Shown here in pieces: positions 18,217 to 28,011 of a stretch of 64,000 nucleotides of DNA. Location: the NCBI RefSeq assembly GCF_008014675.1, contig NZ_VOXD01000025.1, positions 34,840-98,839 on the forward strand, in the 5' to 3' direction. The stretch's first letter is position 1. Each line of letters starts with the position of its first letter. Made by a program: the position numbers and the translations under genes. Below the pieces are notes generated by a model. It was not told where the DNA came from and searched no databases. It saw only the letters and a list, made by a program, of their open reading frames with translations. This stretch comes from Neolewinella aurantiaca. GTDB lineage: Bacteria > Bacteroidota > Bacteroidia > Chitinophagales > Saprospiraceae.

Positions 18217-18234
18217 GCAGCCGGTTCGGGCTGC
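18217..18234 (+). terminator. Possible terminator after the ASST gene
   Basis: GCAGCC, loop GGTTCG, GGCTGC directly after the stop codon. Only a short stem and CTT follow, so termination is uncertain. Confidence 0.35.
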
Positions 18235-18384
18235 TGCCTTATGCATCCGGCACAGCAAAAAAGTCAGTTGGCGCCAGCCCAACAAACCCTCTGTAACCTT
18301 ACGCTCTCATTAGGGTGTGAGTGACACCACTAACTCTCTTTTCTTTCCTGACACTACGTACATCTCAGGGCCAAACAAACTCAA

Positions 18385-19077
18385 ATGTCATTGAAAATAC
18401 TTGGTGTGGGAGCTCCCCGCACCGGAACCTCATCCCTTAAAGTTGCCCTCGAAATGCTTGGCTACGGCAAATGTGCCCACATGCAGGAGCTGTTCGGCAA
18501 CCCCACCAAAACCAGTCAATGGGAGCAGTTCTTTGAGACGGGCAAAACAGATTTTCCGGACCTCTTTGATGGTTACCAAAGCAGCACAGATTTTCCCGGC
18601 TGCCTGATGCATAAAGAGCTCTCGGAACAGTACCCGGGGATGAAGTTTATCCTCACTCTCCGCGATCCCGAGGAGTGGTACGAGAGTGTGCTGCGGACGA
18701 TCCACGCTGCGGTACCGCACAGCGCTGCGGCAAAAGAAGCAATGCGATTGAAGGGTGAGGCTTCGCCGAAATTCAGGAGTATTGGCAATGCACTCGCCCT
18801 GGTAGAGAAGTATCTTTTTCAGCGGCACTACGCCGGAGAGTTCCTGAACAAGGAGGCAACAATCTCGCGTTACCTTGCTTTTCAAAACGAGCTCCGCACC
18901 TGCGTCCCCGCCCAAAATCTGCTCGAGTTTCGCATCAGCGACGGTTGGGAACCCTTGTGTGCTTTCCTTGGTGTTCCGGTTCCTGAGGAGCCTTTCCCGT
19001 TCAAGAACAAACGCAAAGATTTCCAGGAACAGATCGGAAAGATGATATCTGATGGCGGACAGTTAAGAATAAAGTAG
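18385..19077 (+). CDS. PAPS-dependent sulfotransferase family protein
   Basis: 230 residues. GVGAPRTGTSSLKVALEMLG at residues ~7-26 is the 5'-phosphosulfate P-loop of sulfotransferases; FILTLRDPEEWYESV at ~88-102 is the 3'-phosphate site. Closest to short cytosolic sulfotransferases found in bacteria, protists and animals. It sits after the ASST gene but is mechanistically unrelated. The acceptor is unknown. Codons for RTCVPAQ coincide with the dispersed motif. Confidence 0.82.
   Translation: MSLKILGVGAPRTGTSSLKVALEMLGYGKCAHMQELFGNPTKTSQWEQFFETGKTDFPDLFDGYQSSTDFPGCLMHKELSEQYPGMKFILTLRDPEEWYESVLRTIHAAVPHSAAAKEAMRLKGEASPKFRSIGNALALVEKYLFQRHYAGEFLNKEATISRYLAFQNELRTCVPAQNLLEFRISDGWEPLCAFLGVPVPEEPFPFKNKRKDFQEQIGKMISDGGQLRIK
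18896..18912 (+). repeat. Dispersed motif inside the sulfotransferase gene
   Basis: GCACCTGCGTCCCCGCC followed by CAAAA; in frame it reads (R)-T-C-V-P-A-Q, the same frame as in the TolC gene. Confidence 0.85.
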
Positions 19078-19127
19078 CTGTAACAAAAAGGGGGCCATCT
19101 TCGTGTATAAATTGTCACCACTACTTT

Positions 19128-20672
19128 ATGCACACCCCCACCCCCAAACCCGGCCTGTTTCAGAAAGGCCTTTTCGGACTGCTTGCCGCCAAAACGTTGC
19201 TCCACCTTACGGCCATTTTAAATGGTTATGGCCTGCACAGAGATGAATACCTCTACCTTGCCGAAGGCCATCACCCACTGTGGGGATACATGGAGGGGCC
19301 GCCCGTAATCGGCTGGGTGGCAGGCATCAGTCAGCTCATTTTTGGCGGGACGATATGGGCGGCAAAAATTCCTGTGCTTATAATTGGGCTGCTCAGCCTG
19401 TGGTTGCTCTGCGAGATGGTCAGAGAACTGGGCGGCGGGAAGCACGCCCAACTGATTGCGGGCGCCGGTTGGTTGCTCTCGCCCGTATACCTGGGCTCTA
19501 ATGCGTTGTTTCAACCCGTCAGTTTCAACCAGTTTTGCTGGCTTCTGACGGGACTCGCCCTGGTGCGCCTGATTAATTACCAACGCCCGAAAGACTGGTA
19601 CATTCTCGGCGGAGTCGCAGGCCTCGGCCTGATGACTAAGTACAGCATCGTATTCTACCTCTTTTCCTTGCTGGCGGGCCTGCTGCTTACCGAGCAACGC
19701 TCCCTGCTTCGCAGCAAACACCTGTGGCGGTCTGTCGGGATTGCGCTGGTCATGTGGTTACCGAACCTGTGGTGGCAGTTCAATCATGGATTTCCGGTGA
19801 TGGCACACATGCAGGAATTGTCTGAAACACAGCTGGTGAATATGTCGGCGATGGATTTTCTCGTCCCCCAATTTCTGTTCCACGCGCTCGGAGTCCTGAT
19901 CTGGCTACCGGGTTTGGTTTACCTCATCCGGTCGAAGCAACTCAGGCCTTACCGCTCTCTGGCCTTCGCTTACATCATTTTAATTGCGCTCTTACTACTG
20001 CTGAACGGAAAAGCGTACTACACCTTTGGGGCCTACACTTCTCTCTTCGCAGCAGGTGGCTGTTACTGGGCTCAACGCCTGGGAGAGAAAAGCTGGTGGG
20101 TGGTGTTACCGCTGGCAGCCAACTTCATCCTCATACCATTCGGTTTACCGGTACTGCCTGTGGATAAAATGCAGCAGTACAGCATTTTCACCCGCGACAA
20201 CCTGGGAATGACCGCCGGGCTGCGCTGGGAAGACGGTACTGTACGTGATCTCAGCCAGGACTATGCCGATATGCACGGGTGGGAGGAAATGGTAGCAAAA
20301 GTAGCTGAGTTTTACCACCAACTACCACCGGAAGAACAGGCTACCTGTATGATCGAGGGTGGCAATTACGGACACGCCGGGGCGCTGAGCTTCTTCCGCC
20401 ATAAGTATGACTTACCCGAAGCGGTTTCGTTCGATGCCAGCTTTCTCCTCTGGGTTCCTGAGCAGGTTGAATTTGACCGACAGATTATTCTCGACGATAG
20501 TCCGCAGGGACCATCCGACTACTTCTCCGTTGTCAGCCTGATCGACAGTACCCATACACCTTATGCCAGGGAAACCGGTTTCATCTACTACCGCAAGCAG
20601 CCAAAAACCGATGTTTCTCAGGCATGGACAGATATTGTGCGTGCCCGCAGGGCCGCACAACTAGGAGAATAA
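19128..20672 (+). CDS. GT39-type (ArnT/PMT-like) membrane glycosyltransferase
   Basis: 514 residues, about ten to twelve hydrophobic segments and a C-terminal periplasmic domain. The first loop contains LHRDEYLYLAEG with the acidic residues at which ArnT/PMT enzymes bind their lipid-linked sugar donor; DWYILGGVAGLGLMTKYS is a typical later segment. It would transfer a sugar from a polyprenyl phosphate carrier to an envelope glycan, lipid or protein. Starts 50 bp after the sulfotransferase gene, possibly the same transcript. Confidence 0.8.
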   Translation: MHTPTPKPGLFQKGLFGLLAAKTLLHLTAILNGYGLHRDEYLYLAEGHHPLWGYMEGPPVIGWVAGISQLIFGGTIWAAKIPVLIIGLLSLWLLCEMVRELGGGKHAQLIAGAGWLLSPVYLGSNALFQPVSFNQFCWLLTGLALVRLINYQRPKDWYILGGVAGLGLMTKYSIVFYLFSLLAGLLLTEQRSLLRSKHLWRSVGIALVMWLPNLWWQFNHGFPVMAHMQELSETQLVNMSAMDFLVPQFLFHALGVLIWLPGLVYLIRSKQLRPYRSLAFAYIILIALLLLLNGKAYYTFGAYTSLFAAGGCYWAQRLGEKSWWVVLPLAANFILIPFGLPVLPVDKMQQYSIFTRDNLGMTAGLRWEDGTVRDLSQDYADMHGWEEMVAKVAEFYHQLPPEEQATCMIEGGNYGHAGALSFFRHKYDLPEAVSFDASFLLWVPEQVEFDRQIILDDSPQGPSDYFSVVSLIDSTHTPYARETGFIYYRKQPKTDVSQAWTDIVRARRAAQLGE

Positions 20673-20837
20673 GAACTTAAGGCTTTTCCGGCCTTACAAG
20701 CTGCGAGTGCTCTCCTCCGCCGCCGGTTTCCCGGGAGGAGATTGGATTTGAGAGACACTCGTCAGCCTGCAGCGAAGCAAAGCTTTTCAGTTTGTCGTTG
20801 TACCTGGTTCCCGCGATGTAAATGTGAGAATGTAGAG

Positions 20838-21266
20838 TTATGCCATAATTCGGTCTGCGTAAAGAATTGGTTCCGGGTAGGCCTTTTTGAATGAGTACCT
20901 GATCACATCGAAAGCCGTAACCACTCCCTTCAGTTTACCGTCGAGATTAACGACAGGCAAAGTTTTGAAGCGGCGGTCCATGAACAATTCGGCAGCGGTG
21001 CCAACCTTGTCTTTTGGGGCCAGTTTAACGATGGATCTGGTCATGACCGTTCCTACGAGTTCCTCGGCACAATTGGGGTTGTTGCGGCAATTCTGCCAGA
21101 GGTCGTAGCTTGTAATCAGGCCTACTAGTTTGCCGTACTTGTCCACAACAGGCAGCTGTTGCAGGCGTTTTTGTTCCATTAGCTCCAGCACGTCGGCTAC
21201 GTGCTGGCCTGGCGTCACCGTAGTGACCCTGGTGGACATAATCGTCCTTACTTCTTCGTTCATCAT
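20838..21266 (-). CDS. Two-CBS-domain protein
   Basis: 142 residues from the ATG at 21266. The frame extends further upstream, but that extension crosses the strong sucD terminator and is not credible. Two CBS domains (MSTRVTTVTPGQHVADVLELM..., VMTRSIVKLAPKDKVGTAAELFM...VVTAFDVIRYS) make up the whole protein, a probable adenosine-ligand sensor with unknown partner. The gap to the GT39 gene (20673-20837) shows only small hairpins. Confidence 0.8.
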   Translation of the reverse strand: MMNEEVRTIMSTRVTTVTPGQHVADVLELMEQKRLQQLPVVDKYGKLVGLITSYDLWQNCRNNPNCAEELVGTVMTRSIVKLAPKDKVGTAAELFMDRRFKTLPVVNLDGKLKGVVTAFDVIRYSFKKAYPEPILYADRIMA

Positions 21267-21376
21267 AAGCTCTATGTTTTGAATACGGATTACTATATGA
21301 CTGTAATATACTGAATTTAGCCGTGTAAAGCAAATCATATTTTGAACGAGACCAAAGATGCAAAACAAGCTGAGCG

Positions 21377-21424
21377 CCAAAAAAAAAGGAAGGGCCGGTT
21401 TCCGTACTGGAAACCGGCCCTTCC
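21377..21424 (-). terminator. Strong intrinsic terminator of sucD
   Basis: Perfect 16-bp stem GGAAGGGCCGGTTTCC / GGAAACCGGCCCTTCC with a 5-nt loop, followed on the minus strand by nine T. It starts 30 bp after the sucD stop codon. Confidence 0.95.
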
Positions 21425-21453
21425 CGGGTGGTTGCAAGGTAACTTGCCTCTTA

Positions 21454-22326
21454 CTATCCTTTGAGTGCAGCAACCATCGTTTTGCCGATGTCTGCCGGGC
21501 TTTTTACTACGTGGATACCACACTCAGCCATAATCTTCATTTTGGCTTCGGCGGTGTCTTCATGTCCACCAACGATGGCACCGGCGTGACCCATGGTACG
21601 GCCCTTAGGTGCAGTCTGACCAGCAATGAAACCAACAACTGGCTTGGTTCCGTGCTCTTTGATGTAGTGTGCAGCGTCGGCCTCCATTGTTCCTCCGATT
21701 TCTCCGATCATTACGATGGCGTCGGTATCAGGATCTTCCATCAGCAGTTTTACAGCATCTTTAGTGGTGGTTCCGATGATGGGGTCGCCTCCGATTCCGA
21801 TACAGGTGCTCTGGCCCATTCCGGCTTTGGTGATCTGATCTACCGCCTCGTAGGTAAGAGTACCTGAGCGGGAAACGATACCGATACGACCAGGGTTATG
21901 AATGAACCCAGGCATGATACCACATTTTGCTTCTCCGGGAGTCATTACGCCTGGGCAGTTAGGGCCGATGAGGGTACAGTCGTAGTCATCGATGAAGGAA
22001 CGAACCTTCACCATGTCCTGAACGGGAATACCTTCAGTGATACAGATGATCACCTTGATACCTGCGGCAGCTGCTTCCATGATAGCGTCTCCGGCAAATG
22101 CCGGTGGAACGAAGATGACGGTGACATCAGCTCCAACTTTAGCTACAGCTTCGGCTACGGTGTTGAATACGGGGACACCTACGGCCTCCTGACCGCCTTT
22201 ACCGGGTGTTACACCACCAACAAGATTGGTGCCGTATTCTTTCATCTGGCCGGCGTGGAAACCACCTTCTTTACCAGTGATACCCTGAACGATGATGTTT
22301 GAATCTTTTCTTACGAGAACTGCCAT
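21454..22326 (-). CDS. sucD: Succinyl-CoA ligase alpha subunit
   Basis: 290 residues, the family's usual length. CoA-binding N-domain with [19 protein letters not shown] (residues ~15-33), [24 protein letters not shown], and the active-site His in GHAGAIVGG (His at ~246), which becomes phosphorylated. It converts succinyl-CoA to succinate with NTP formation in the TCA cycle, together with SucC, which is not in the window. A single-gene unit with its own terminator. Confidence 0.95.
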   Translation of the reverse strand: MAVLVRKDSNIIVQGITGKEGGFHAGQMKEYGTNLVGGVTPGKGGQEAVGVPVFNTVAEAVAKVGADVTVIFVPPAFAGDAIMEAAAAGIKVIICITEGIPVQDMVKVRSFIDDYDCTLIGPNCPGVMTPGEAKCGIMPGFIHNPGRIGIVSRSGTLTYEAVDQITKAGMGQSTCIGIGGDPIIGTTTKDAVKLLMEDPDTDAIVMIGEIGGTMEADAAHYIKEHGTKPVVGFIAGQTAPKGRTMGHAGAIVGGHEDTAEAKMKIMAECGIHVVKSPADIGKTMVAALKG

Positions 22327-22597
22327 GTGGAGTTAGATTTTTTAATTTTCTGGTTGGTGGAGAAAGGTTTGCTCAGAACGATGGTTATTCAAAAGCCAGG
22401 CTTTCAAAAAACCTCCCCTGCCCCGAAAGCTATCGGAGACGGCTGTGCCCTGAAAAGCACCTGTGGAAATTTGACGCGAAGGTAAGGTTTGGAAGACGGC
22501 GCACAAAAAGTTATTGAGGGTGAACGTCCGGAATACAGAAATCCACGCATAAGTTTACTTACACGTGGAACTTATCCGGAAGAATGAATTAAGAATT

Positions 22598-22924
22598 TTA
22601 CTCATCATCTTTCTCAACGATGATGAAAACATCCTCGTCGTCTTTCTGCATGAAGTAGCCTTCACGGGCAAAAGTCTCACGGTTCGTTTCCATATCCAGC
22701 TTTTCGGCTTCGGCCTCATCGATAAGGTCATCAAACCGGTCCAGGTCTCCCTCCAGTCGCTCTACGGTAGAATGAAGGCGGAACTGGGTGGAAATGTCGT
22801 GCCGGTCAATAAAAACCATAAAGAAAGTAAATGCGACTAACGCCAGGAAATAGCGATTGCGCAAATAGGGAGGAAGCTTGTTAATCAAATCCCCAACCGG
22901 GTCCTTTTTCTTTTTTAGTGCCAT
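22598..22924 (-). CDS. FtsB/DivIC-like septum protein
   Basis: 108 residues: basic cytoplasmic tail, one membrane helix (~26-42, YFLALVAFTFFMVFI), then a coiled coil (STVERLEGDLDRFDDLIDEAEAEKLDME) and an acidic tail. This is the septum-formation-initiator (FtsB/DivIC) layout, a bitopic protein bridging FtsL and FtsQ at the divisome. Divergent from rlmB. The 271-bp gap to sucD has no gene. Confidence 0.8.
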   Translation of the reverse strand: MALKKKKDPVGDLINKLPPYLRNRYFLALVAFTFFMVFIDRHDISTQFRLHSTVERLEGDLDRFDDLIDEAEAEKLDMETNRETFAREGYFMQKDDEDVFIIVEKDDE

Positions 22925-23052
22925 AGCGGATGCAAGATAGTCAAATAGTCAAACAACAGAGCTATCTGAAGCTCCTGGCCGCCAGCCTGTGCCTTCTGCT
23001 CTGGTCATTATTTGATCCACTCACTAATCAACTGCTTGACTACCTTTGGGCC

Positions 23053-23793
23053 ATGGCAAGAGAAAGAGAAGACCTGGTATACGGCCGCCACCCCGTTCTG
23101 GAAGCGCTGGCCTCGGGCCGGCCCGTCGACAAGGTATTCCTGCAACAAGGAACACGTGGTGAATTCGAGAAAGAACTTCGCGGTCTGTGTAAACTGCACG
23201 AGGTGCCCTTCACTATTATCCCTCAGGCTAAGCTGGGGCGTATGACCCGGGGTAACCACCAGGGCGTAATTGCTCAGCTGGCCGCTGCAGCGTACCAGAA
23301 AACGGAAAATCTGCTGCCTCTGCTTTACGAACAGGGCCACACTCCCCTGCTCCTCTTGCTTGATGGAGTCACCGACGTACGGAACCTGGGGGCCATCGCC
23401 CGCTCGGCCGAAGTATGCGGAGCACATGGCATCATCATTCCGCAGAAAAACAGTGCCGGCCTTACGCCCGACGCCGTAAAATCAAGCGCAGGTGCCCTGC
23501 TGCGCCTTCCAGTGTGCCGCGAAAAAAGCCTTGTCAATACCGTAGAGCTCCTGCAAATGAGCGGAGTGAAAGTGATCGCTAGTGACCTCGCCGCTACAAA
23601 GTATCTCCACGAGCTTCAGCTGACCGAACCGCTCTGCATTGTGATGGGTGCCGAAGGCGAAGGGATTTCTCAGGGCGTAGCCCGGGCGGCCGACGTGACC
23701 TTCAAAATCCCCCAGGCAGGAACCCTCAACAGCTTCAACGTAAGTGTTGCGGCCGGTATCCTTTTGTTCGAAGCAATGAAGGCCAGAATGTAA
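23053..23793 (+). CDS. rlmB: 23S rRNA 2'-O-ribose methyltransferase (RlmB/TrmH family)
   Basis: 246 residues from the ATG at 23053 (MAREREDLVYGRHPVLEAL); an in-frame ATG at 22930 would add 41 residues reading into the divergent gene's promoter. N-terminal substrate-binding domain to ~75, then the SPOUT knot with NLGAIARSAEVCGAHGIIIP, IVMGAEGEGIS and IPQAGTLNSFNVSVAAGILLFE, the three SAM-binding motifs. It methylates a guanosine of 23S rRNA by family assignment. Confidence 0.9.
   Translation: MAREREDLVYGRHPVLEALASGRPVDKVFLQQGTRGEFEKELRGLCKLHEVPFTIIPQAKLGRMTRGNHQGVIAQLAAAAYQKTENLLPLLYEQGHTPLLLLLDGVTDVRNLGAIARSAEVCGAHGIIIPQKNSAGLTPDAVKSSAGALLRLPVCREKSLVNTVELLQMSGVKVIASDLAATKYLHELQLTEPLCIVMGAEGEGISQGVARAADVTFKIPQAGTLNSFNVSVAAGILLFEAMKARM
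23487..23495 (-). repeat. Half copy of the dispersed motif
   Basis: GCACCTGCG on the minus strand within rlmB; the second arm is missing. Confidence 0.5.
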
Positions 23794-23973
23794 GAAGAGG
23801 CCCGCATCTTTAAGGAAGCCAGCAGCCTCCGTTTCGGCAGGGCGCAGGCAGTACCCGGTCCCGCCCAAAACAAGCGTTCTTTCTGGTACCCGAGCAGTCC
23901 TTACTTTCTGTCCCTTACCTACTTATTACTGTCATATTCTATTTAGACCAACTCAAAACAAAAGATTTCCACA

Positions 23974-23981
23974 TATATTTG
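23974..23981 (+). promoter_or_regulatory. Candidate -7 box for feoAB
   Basis: TATATTTG matches TAnnTTTG, 24 bp before the feoA ATG. No convincing -33 TTTG and no clear Fur box seen. Confidence 0.45.
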
Positions 23982-24005
23982 CGTTTGCTACCAAATACTC
24001 TGATC

Positions 24006-24239
24006 ATGCCCTTTCCCCGCAGCACCGCAGCTTCTCACTTTGTCGCCGGAATGTCCGGTACGATTGAGCGTTTCACGAATGAAAACCTTGCCTGTAAGTT
24101 GTTGGATATCGGTGTCCGGCCGGGCTCCCGCCTCCGGCTGGTTCGTAAAGGTCCCTTTGGTGGCAGCTGGTACGTTAAAATCGATCAGCAGTGCCTTGCT
24201 CTTCGCAAACAAGAGCTTGCCTGTATCCTTATTAAGTAG
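24006..24239 (+). CDS. feoA: Ferrous iron transport protein A
   Basis: 77 residues from ATG 24006. SH3-like FeoA domain: LLDIGVRPGSRLRLVRKGPFGG in the centre. Cytoplasmic partner of FeoB. 126 bp upstream of feoB on the same strand, an arrangement expected for the Feo system. Confidence 0.88.
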   Translation: MPFPRSTAASHFVAGMSGTIERFTNENLACKLLDIGVRPGSRLRLVRKGPFGGSWYVKIDQQCLALRKQELACILIK

Positions 24240-24365
24240 ACAGCCCCAAAGCCAGCGAGGGAAACGCAAAGGTCAGATCACAAAAAAGTGCCCTGGCTAT
24301 TGCTAACGAGTCTCTGGCATGTGCGTTCTGCGCTTCAATTTCTGCAATTTAATTCCTTCCCTTAA

Positions 24366-26507
24366 TTGGCTAACCCCGGAACATCAGACTTTTCTATCAC
24401 CTCGCCGGTCGTCGGCCTTGTTGGCAATCCCAACAGTGGTAAGTCATCGCTCTTCAACCTGCTTACGGGTTTACGACAACGCGTCGGCAACTTCCCCGGC
24501 GTTACGGTCGAGAAGAAGTCGGGGGTGATGAGAATCGAGAACCTGCCTCCTGTAGAGATCATCGATTTCCCAGGAGCTTACAGTTGCTATCCTACCAGCC
24601 TCGATGAGCGCCTCGTTGTTCAGGAGCTCACCAATCCTAAAGGAGACCTTTTCCCCGACGCCATCGTCTACGTTGCAGACGTTACCAAACTGGACAAGCA
24701 TTTACTGCTATTCACCCAACTCCGCGACCTAGACCTCCCCATGATTCTCGTCCTGAACATGGCCGACCTCATCGAGGAAGAAGGCCTGCAAGTGGACGTT
24801 ACCGGTCTTAGTCGCCGCCTCGGCGTTCCTGTAGTAGCGGTCAGTGCCCGGGCAAACAAAGGCGTAAGCGAATTAAAAAAAGCCATCGCCGATCTTTTGC
24901 GCAACCCGCAGGAGTTTCGCCCGGAAGAACCCTTTTACGAGCCGGGTGTACTCGCCCGCGACGTACTCGGTGATTTGCGCCAGGAACTTCCTGCCCGCAA
25001 CGACTATCACGCACTCCTACTTGCCCACCACGCCAGCTGGCTCAAGCATGTTCCTGAAAAAACGCGGCACAAAGTCCAGGAAGCGAGGGTGAAAAACGGC
25101 TTTCACAGCCTACGGGCACAGGTGGAAGAAACAATGGAACGGTACGACACCTTCGAGCCCATCGTTCGGGACACCGTTCGCCGGGCAAAAAACAAGTCTT
25201 CTTTCAGCGAGCGCGTTGACGATATTCTTACCCACCGCGTCTTCGGCCCGATGATCTTCGTCCTCATCATGCTTCTTCTTTTTCAGGCGCTTTTTGCCTG
25301 GACCGGCTGGCCGATGGAGGGGATTGAATGGTTTTTCGAGACCCTGGGCAACACCGTCCGGGAAAACCTCTCTGAGGGCTGGTTTACCGACTTACTCGTG
25401 GATGGCATCATCGCCGGGCTCGGTGGGGTACTGGTGTTTGTGCCACAAATCGCTGCTCTTTTCCTCTTCATCACCATTCTTGAAGAAGTCGGCTATATGG
25501 CCCGGGCAGCTTACCTTTTCGACAGCCTGATGCAGCGGTTCGGGCTCAACGGCCGATCTGTGGTTGCCCTCATTAGCGGACACGCCTGTGCCATCCCCGC
25601 CATCATGAGCACCCGCACTATAGCCAACTGGAAAGAACGCCTGCTGACCATCATGGTCACCCCGCTCACGTCCTGTTCCGCCCGTATCCCGGTCTATGTT
25701 ATCCTAATAAGTTTTGCAGTCCCGAAGGGGACCTTCTTCGGTTTCGGTTACCAGGGGCTGGCCTTTGCCGGGCTCTACTTCCTGGGAATCATCTCCGCAA
25801 TGCTTTCTGCCCTGATCTTCAAACTTGTTCTCAAGAGCCGGGAGCGTAGTTTTCTGATGCTCGAAATGCCGGATTACCGTACTCCGGTATGGCGCAACGT
25901 AGGCATTACCGTCTGGCAAAAGGTCAAGAGCTTCATCATGGAGGCCGGTAAAATCATCCTGCTTATCAGCATTGTACTTTGGGGCTTGTCTACTTATGGT
26001 CCTTCAGGAGCAATGGAAGAGGCGCGGGCGCAGGTCCAAAAAACGGTTGAGGAGCAAGGACTCAGTGACGACGACGCTGCCGATCTTCTCGCAAGTGAAC
26101 AACTCGAAGCCAGCTACGCCGGACACGTCGGTAAGTTTATCGAGCCCGTCATTCAGCCACTTGGTTACGACTGGAAAATCGGTATCGCACTCTTCACGAG
26201 TTTTGCTGCCCGCGAGGTTTTCGTTGGCACCATGGCCACTATTTACTCCATCGGCAGCGCTGATGATGAGTTGCGCATCCGTGACCGTATGGCCGAAGAA
26301 ATCAATCCCCGCACCGGCGAACAGGTCTACAACCCAGCGACGGCATGGAGCCTACTGGTCTTTTATGTCTTCGCAATGATGTGCATGTCTACGCTCGCGG
26401 TCACCAAACGGGAAACCGGCGGTTGGAAATGGCCGGTCATTCAGTTTACTTTCATGACGGCGCTGGCTTATGTTTCGGCGATGGTGGTTTACCAGGTATT
26501 AAGCTAA
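24366..26507 (+). CDS. feoB: Ferrous iron transporter B
   Basis: 713 residues with a TTG start (MANPGTSDFS); no closer ATG upstream of the G domain. G1 is GNPNSGKSSLFNLL (~21-34), G3 region DFPGAYS, G4 NMAD; a helical GDI domain follows to ~270, then the membrane domain with two gate repeats (LEEVGYMARAAYLFDSLM..., FGLNGRSVVALISGHACAIPAIMSTRTI) and SFAAREVFVGTM. GTP-gated Fe(II) uptake across the inner membrane. A mismatched copy of the dispersed motif lies in the codons for EARAQVQK (26021). Confidence 0.93.
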   Translation: MANPGTSDFSITSPVVGLVGNPNSGKSSLFNLLTGLRQRVGNFPGVTVEKKSGVMRIENLPPVEIIDFPGAYSCYPTSLDERLVVQELTNPKGDLFPDAIVYVADVTKLDKHLLLFTQLRDLDLPMILVLNMADLIEEEGLQVDVTGLSRRLGVPVVAVSARANKGVSELKKAIADLLRNPQEFRPEEPFYEPGVLARDVLGDLRQELPARNDYHALLLAHHASWLKHVPEKTRHKVQEARVKNGFHSLRAQVEETMERYDTFEPIVRDTVRRAKNKSSFSERVDDILTHRVFGPMIFVLIMLLLFQALFAWTGWPMEGIEWFFETLGNTVRENLSEGWFTDLLVDGIIAGLGGVLVFVPQIAALFLFITILEEVGYMARAAYLFDSLMQRFGLNGRSVVALISGHACAIPAIMSTRTIANWKERLLTIMVTPLTSCSARIPVYVILISFAVPKGTFFGFGYQGLAFAGLYFLGIISAMLSALIFKLVLKSRERSFLMLEMPDYRTPVWRNVGITVWQKVKSFIMEAGKIILLISIVLWGLSTYGPSGAMEEARAQVQKTVEEQGLSDDDAADLLASEQLEASYAGHVGKFIEPVIQPLGYDWKIGIALFTSFAAREVFVGTMATIYSIGSADDELRIRDRMAEEINPRTGEQVYNPATAWSLLVFYVFAMMCMSTLAVTKRETGGWKWPVIQFTFMTALAYVSAMVVYQVLS
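26021..26037 (-). repeat. Dispersed motif within feoB, one mismatch
   Basis: Reverse-strand GGACCTGCGCCCGCGCC followed by no A-run but preceded by six T; the second base is G instead of C. Confidence 0.75.
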
Positions 26508-26655
26508 GGCGGCAAAGCAGCCTCCGGATGCGATACCTCGCCTACGTAAAAAGCACACACCAGCGCGTAGCCTCGCACTTCACGGAACATCACAATACCG
26601 CAACACGATCGGAGAGGGTGCGGACCGCTTCCTCCCGGAGGGTGCGGCGACCAGC

Positions 26656-27867
26656 TTACCAGTGCTTGGCCACGTAGGGGTAAGTCATCTGGTATTCATC
26701 CTTCACCATTGACACCAGGCGATCACGCAGTTTATCCATGTTCTCGCGGGTATGGGCTGAAATCAGAAGAGCTTCATTCTGGAATTCGCTTTCCAGACTT
26801 TTGCGCAATCCTTCTTCTACTTCCTCGCGGCCTTCCTCATCGAGGTAAAGGTCGTAGTTCCGCTCACGGAAAAGATCGATTTTATTAAAGACGAGCACGG
26901 TTGGTTTCTGGTCAGCTCCAAGTTCTTTGAGCAGCTCCTGGACGGTCCGTATCTGGTCTTCGTGCGCGGGGTGGGCTACGTCTACTACGTGCAGGAGGAT
27001 GTCGCTCTCGCGTACCTCATCGAGGGTAGACTTAAAGCTTTCAACCAGGTGGTGAGGTAGTTTACGGATGAACCCTACCGTATCGGTCAGGAGGAAAGGG
27101 ACGCCTTCGTAGGCGACCTTCCGCACAGTCGTGTCGAGGGTTGCGAAGAGTTTGTTTTCGGCGAAGACATCCGACTTGGTGATGAGGTTCATCAAGGTAG
27201 ACTTGCCGACGTTGGTGTAACCCACCAGGGCTACCCTGACCATTGCATCGCGGCCCTTGCGTCGGGTTTCCGCTTGCTTATCGATCTTGATCAGGTCTTT
27301 CTTCAGTTTGGAGATTTTATCGCGGATGATCCGGCGATCCGTCTCGATCTCGGTTTCACCCGGCCCGCGCATCCCGATACCACCACGCTGGCGCTCAAGG
27401 TGAGTCCAGAGTCCGCGCAGGCGGGGCAACATGTACTGCATCTGGGCAAGTTCGACCTGGGTTTTGGCCTGGGCGGTTTGGGCACGTCTCGCAAAAATAT
27501 CCAGAATAAGACTTGAGCGGTCGATGATTTTCACCTTCATGCGTTCTTCAAGAACGCCGTTTTGCTTTCCGCTGAGGTCATCATCAAAGATGACCATCGT
27601 TACTTCTTCGTGGTTTTTCACGTACTCGGCGATCTCGGCTGCTTTACCGCTACCGACAAAGGTTTTGTTGTCGGGGCTGTCCAGCTTTTGGGTAAAACGC
27701 TTAACGGTTACTGCACCTGCGGTGAGCGCCAGAAACTCCAACTCGTCGAGGTATTCAGCTACCTGCTCTTCGGTTTGGTTGCGCTTGATCAGCCCCACCG
27801 TTACCGCGTATTCCGTTTCTTTTTTAAGGCCAGATTGTTTTTGCCCTAAGTTCCATTCGTTTGCCAT
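26656..27867 (-). CDS. hflX: GTPase HflX
   Basis: 403 residues from the ATG at 27867 (MANEWNLGQKQ); a second ATG lies 15 bp upstream. N-terminal ribosome-binding domain with the conserved block LRGLWTHLERQRGGIGMRGPGETEIE (reported in part), then a G domain: GYTNVGKSTLMN (G1), DTVGFIRKLPHHLVESF (G3), NKID (G4). Splits or rescues stalled ribosomes by family function. Single gene; the downstream gap contains a doubled GGAGGGTGCGG but no clear terminator. Confidence 0.93.
   Translation of the reverse strand: MANEWNLGQKQSGLKKETEYAVTVGLIKRNQTEEQVAEYLDELEFLALTAGAVTVKRFTQKLDSPDNKTFVGSGKAAEIAEYVKNHEEVTMVIFDDDLSGKQNGVLEERMKVKIIDRSSLILDIFARRAQTAQAKTQVELAQMQYMLPRLRGLWTHLERQRGGIGMRGPGETEIETDRRIIRDKISKLKKDLIKIDKQAETRRKGRDAMVRVALVGYTNVGKSTLMNLITKSDVFAENKLFATLDTTVRKVAYEGVPFLLTDTVGFIRKLPHHLVESFKSTLDEVRESDILLHVVDVAHPAHEDQIRTVQELLKELGADQKPTVLVFNKIDLFRERNYDLYLDEEGREEVEEGLRKSLESEFQNEALLISAHTRENMDKLRDRLVSMVKDEYQMTYPYVAKHW
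27713..27730 (+). repeat. Dispersed motif variant with one extra base
   Basis: GCACCTGCGGTGAGCGCC inside hflX: the arms are exact but the spacer is 4 nt instead of 3. Confidence 0.6.
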
Positions 27868-27972
27868 ATGTGTAGGTAACAATAGAAATAAGTCGCAAGT
27901 TTTCTTTTGCTTCTCCTTTGCGCTCCGTGGAGCACAACTCGTTGGTTATTACTTTGCCGAAAACCTTCCTTC

Positions 27973-27989
27973 GCACCTGCGGCCGCGCC
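27973..27989 (+). repeat. Dispersed motif, perfect GCC-centred copy
   Basis: GCACCTGCGGCCGCGCC followed by CGAGAAA in the hflX-glyS gap, 22 bp before the glyS terminator. Confidence 0.9.
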
Positions 27990-28011
27990 CGAGAAAGCCG
28001 CTGCCATCAAG

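Noticed and set aside
23816..23880. Degraded motif copy after rlmB (GTACCCGGTCCCGCCCAAAA)
   Set aside because: Too many differences in both arms to separate from chance.
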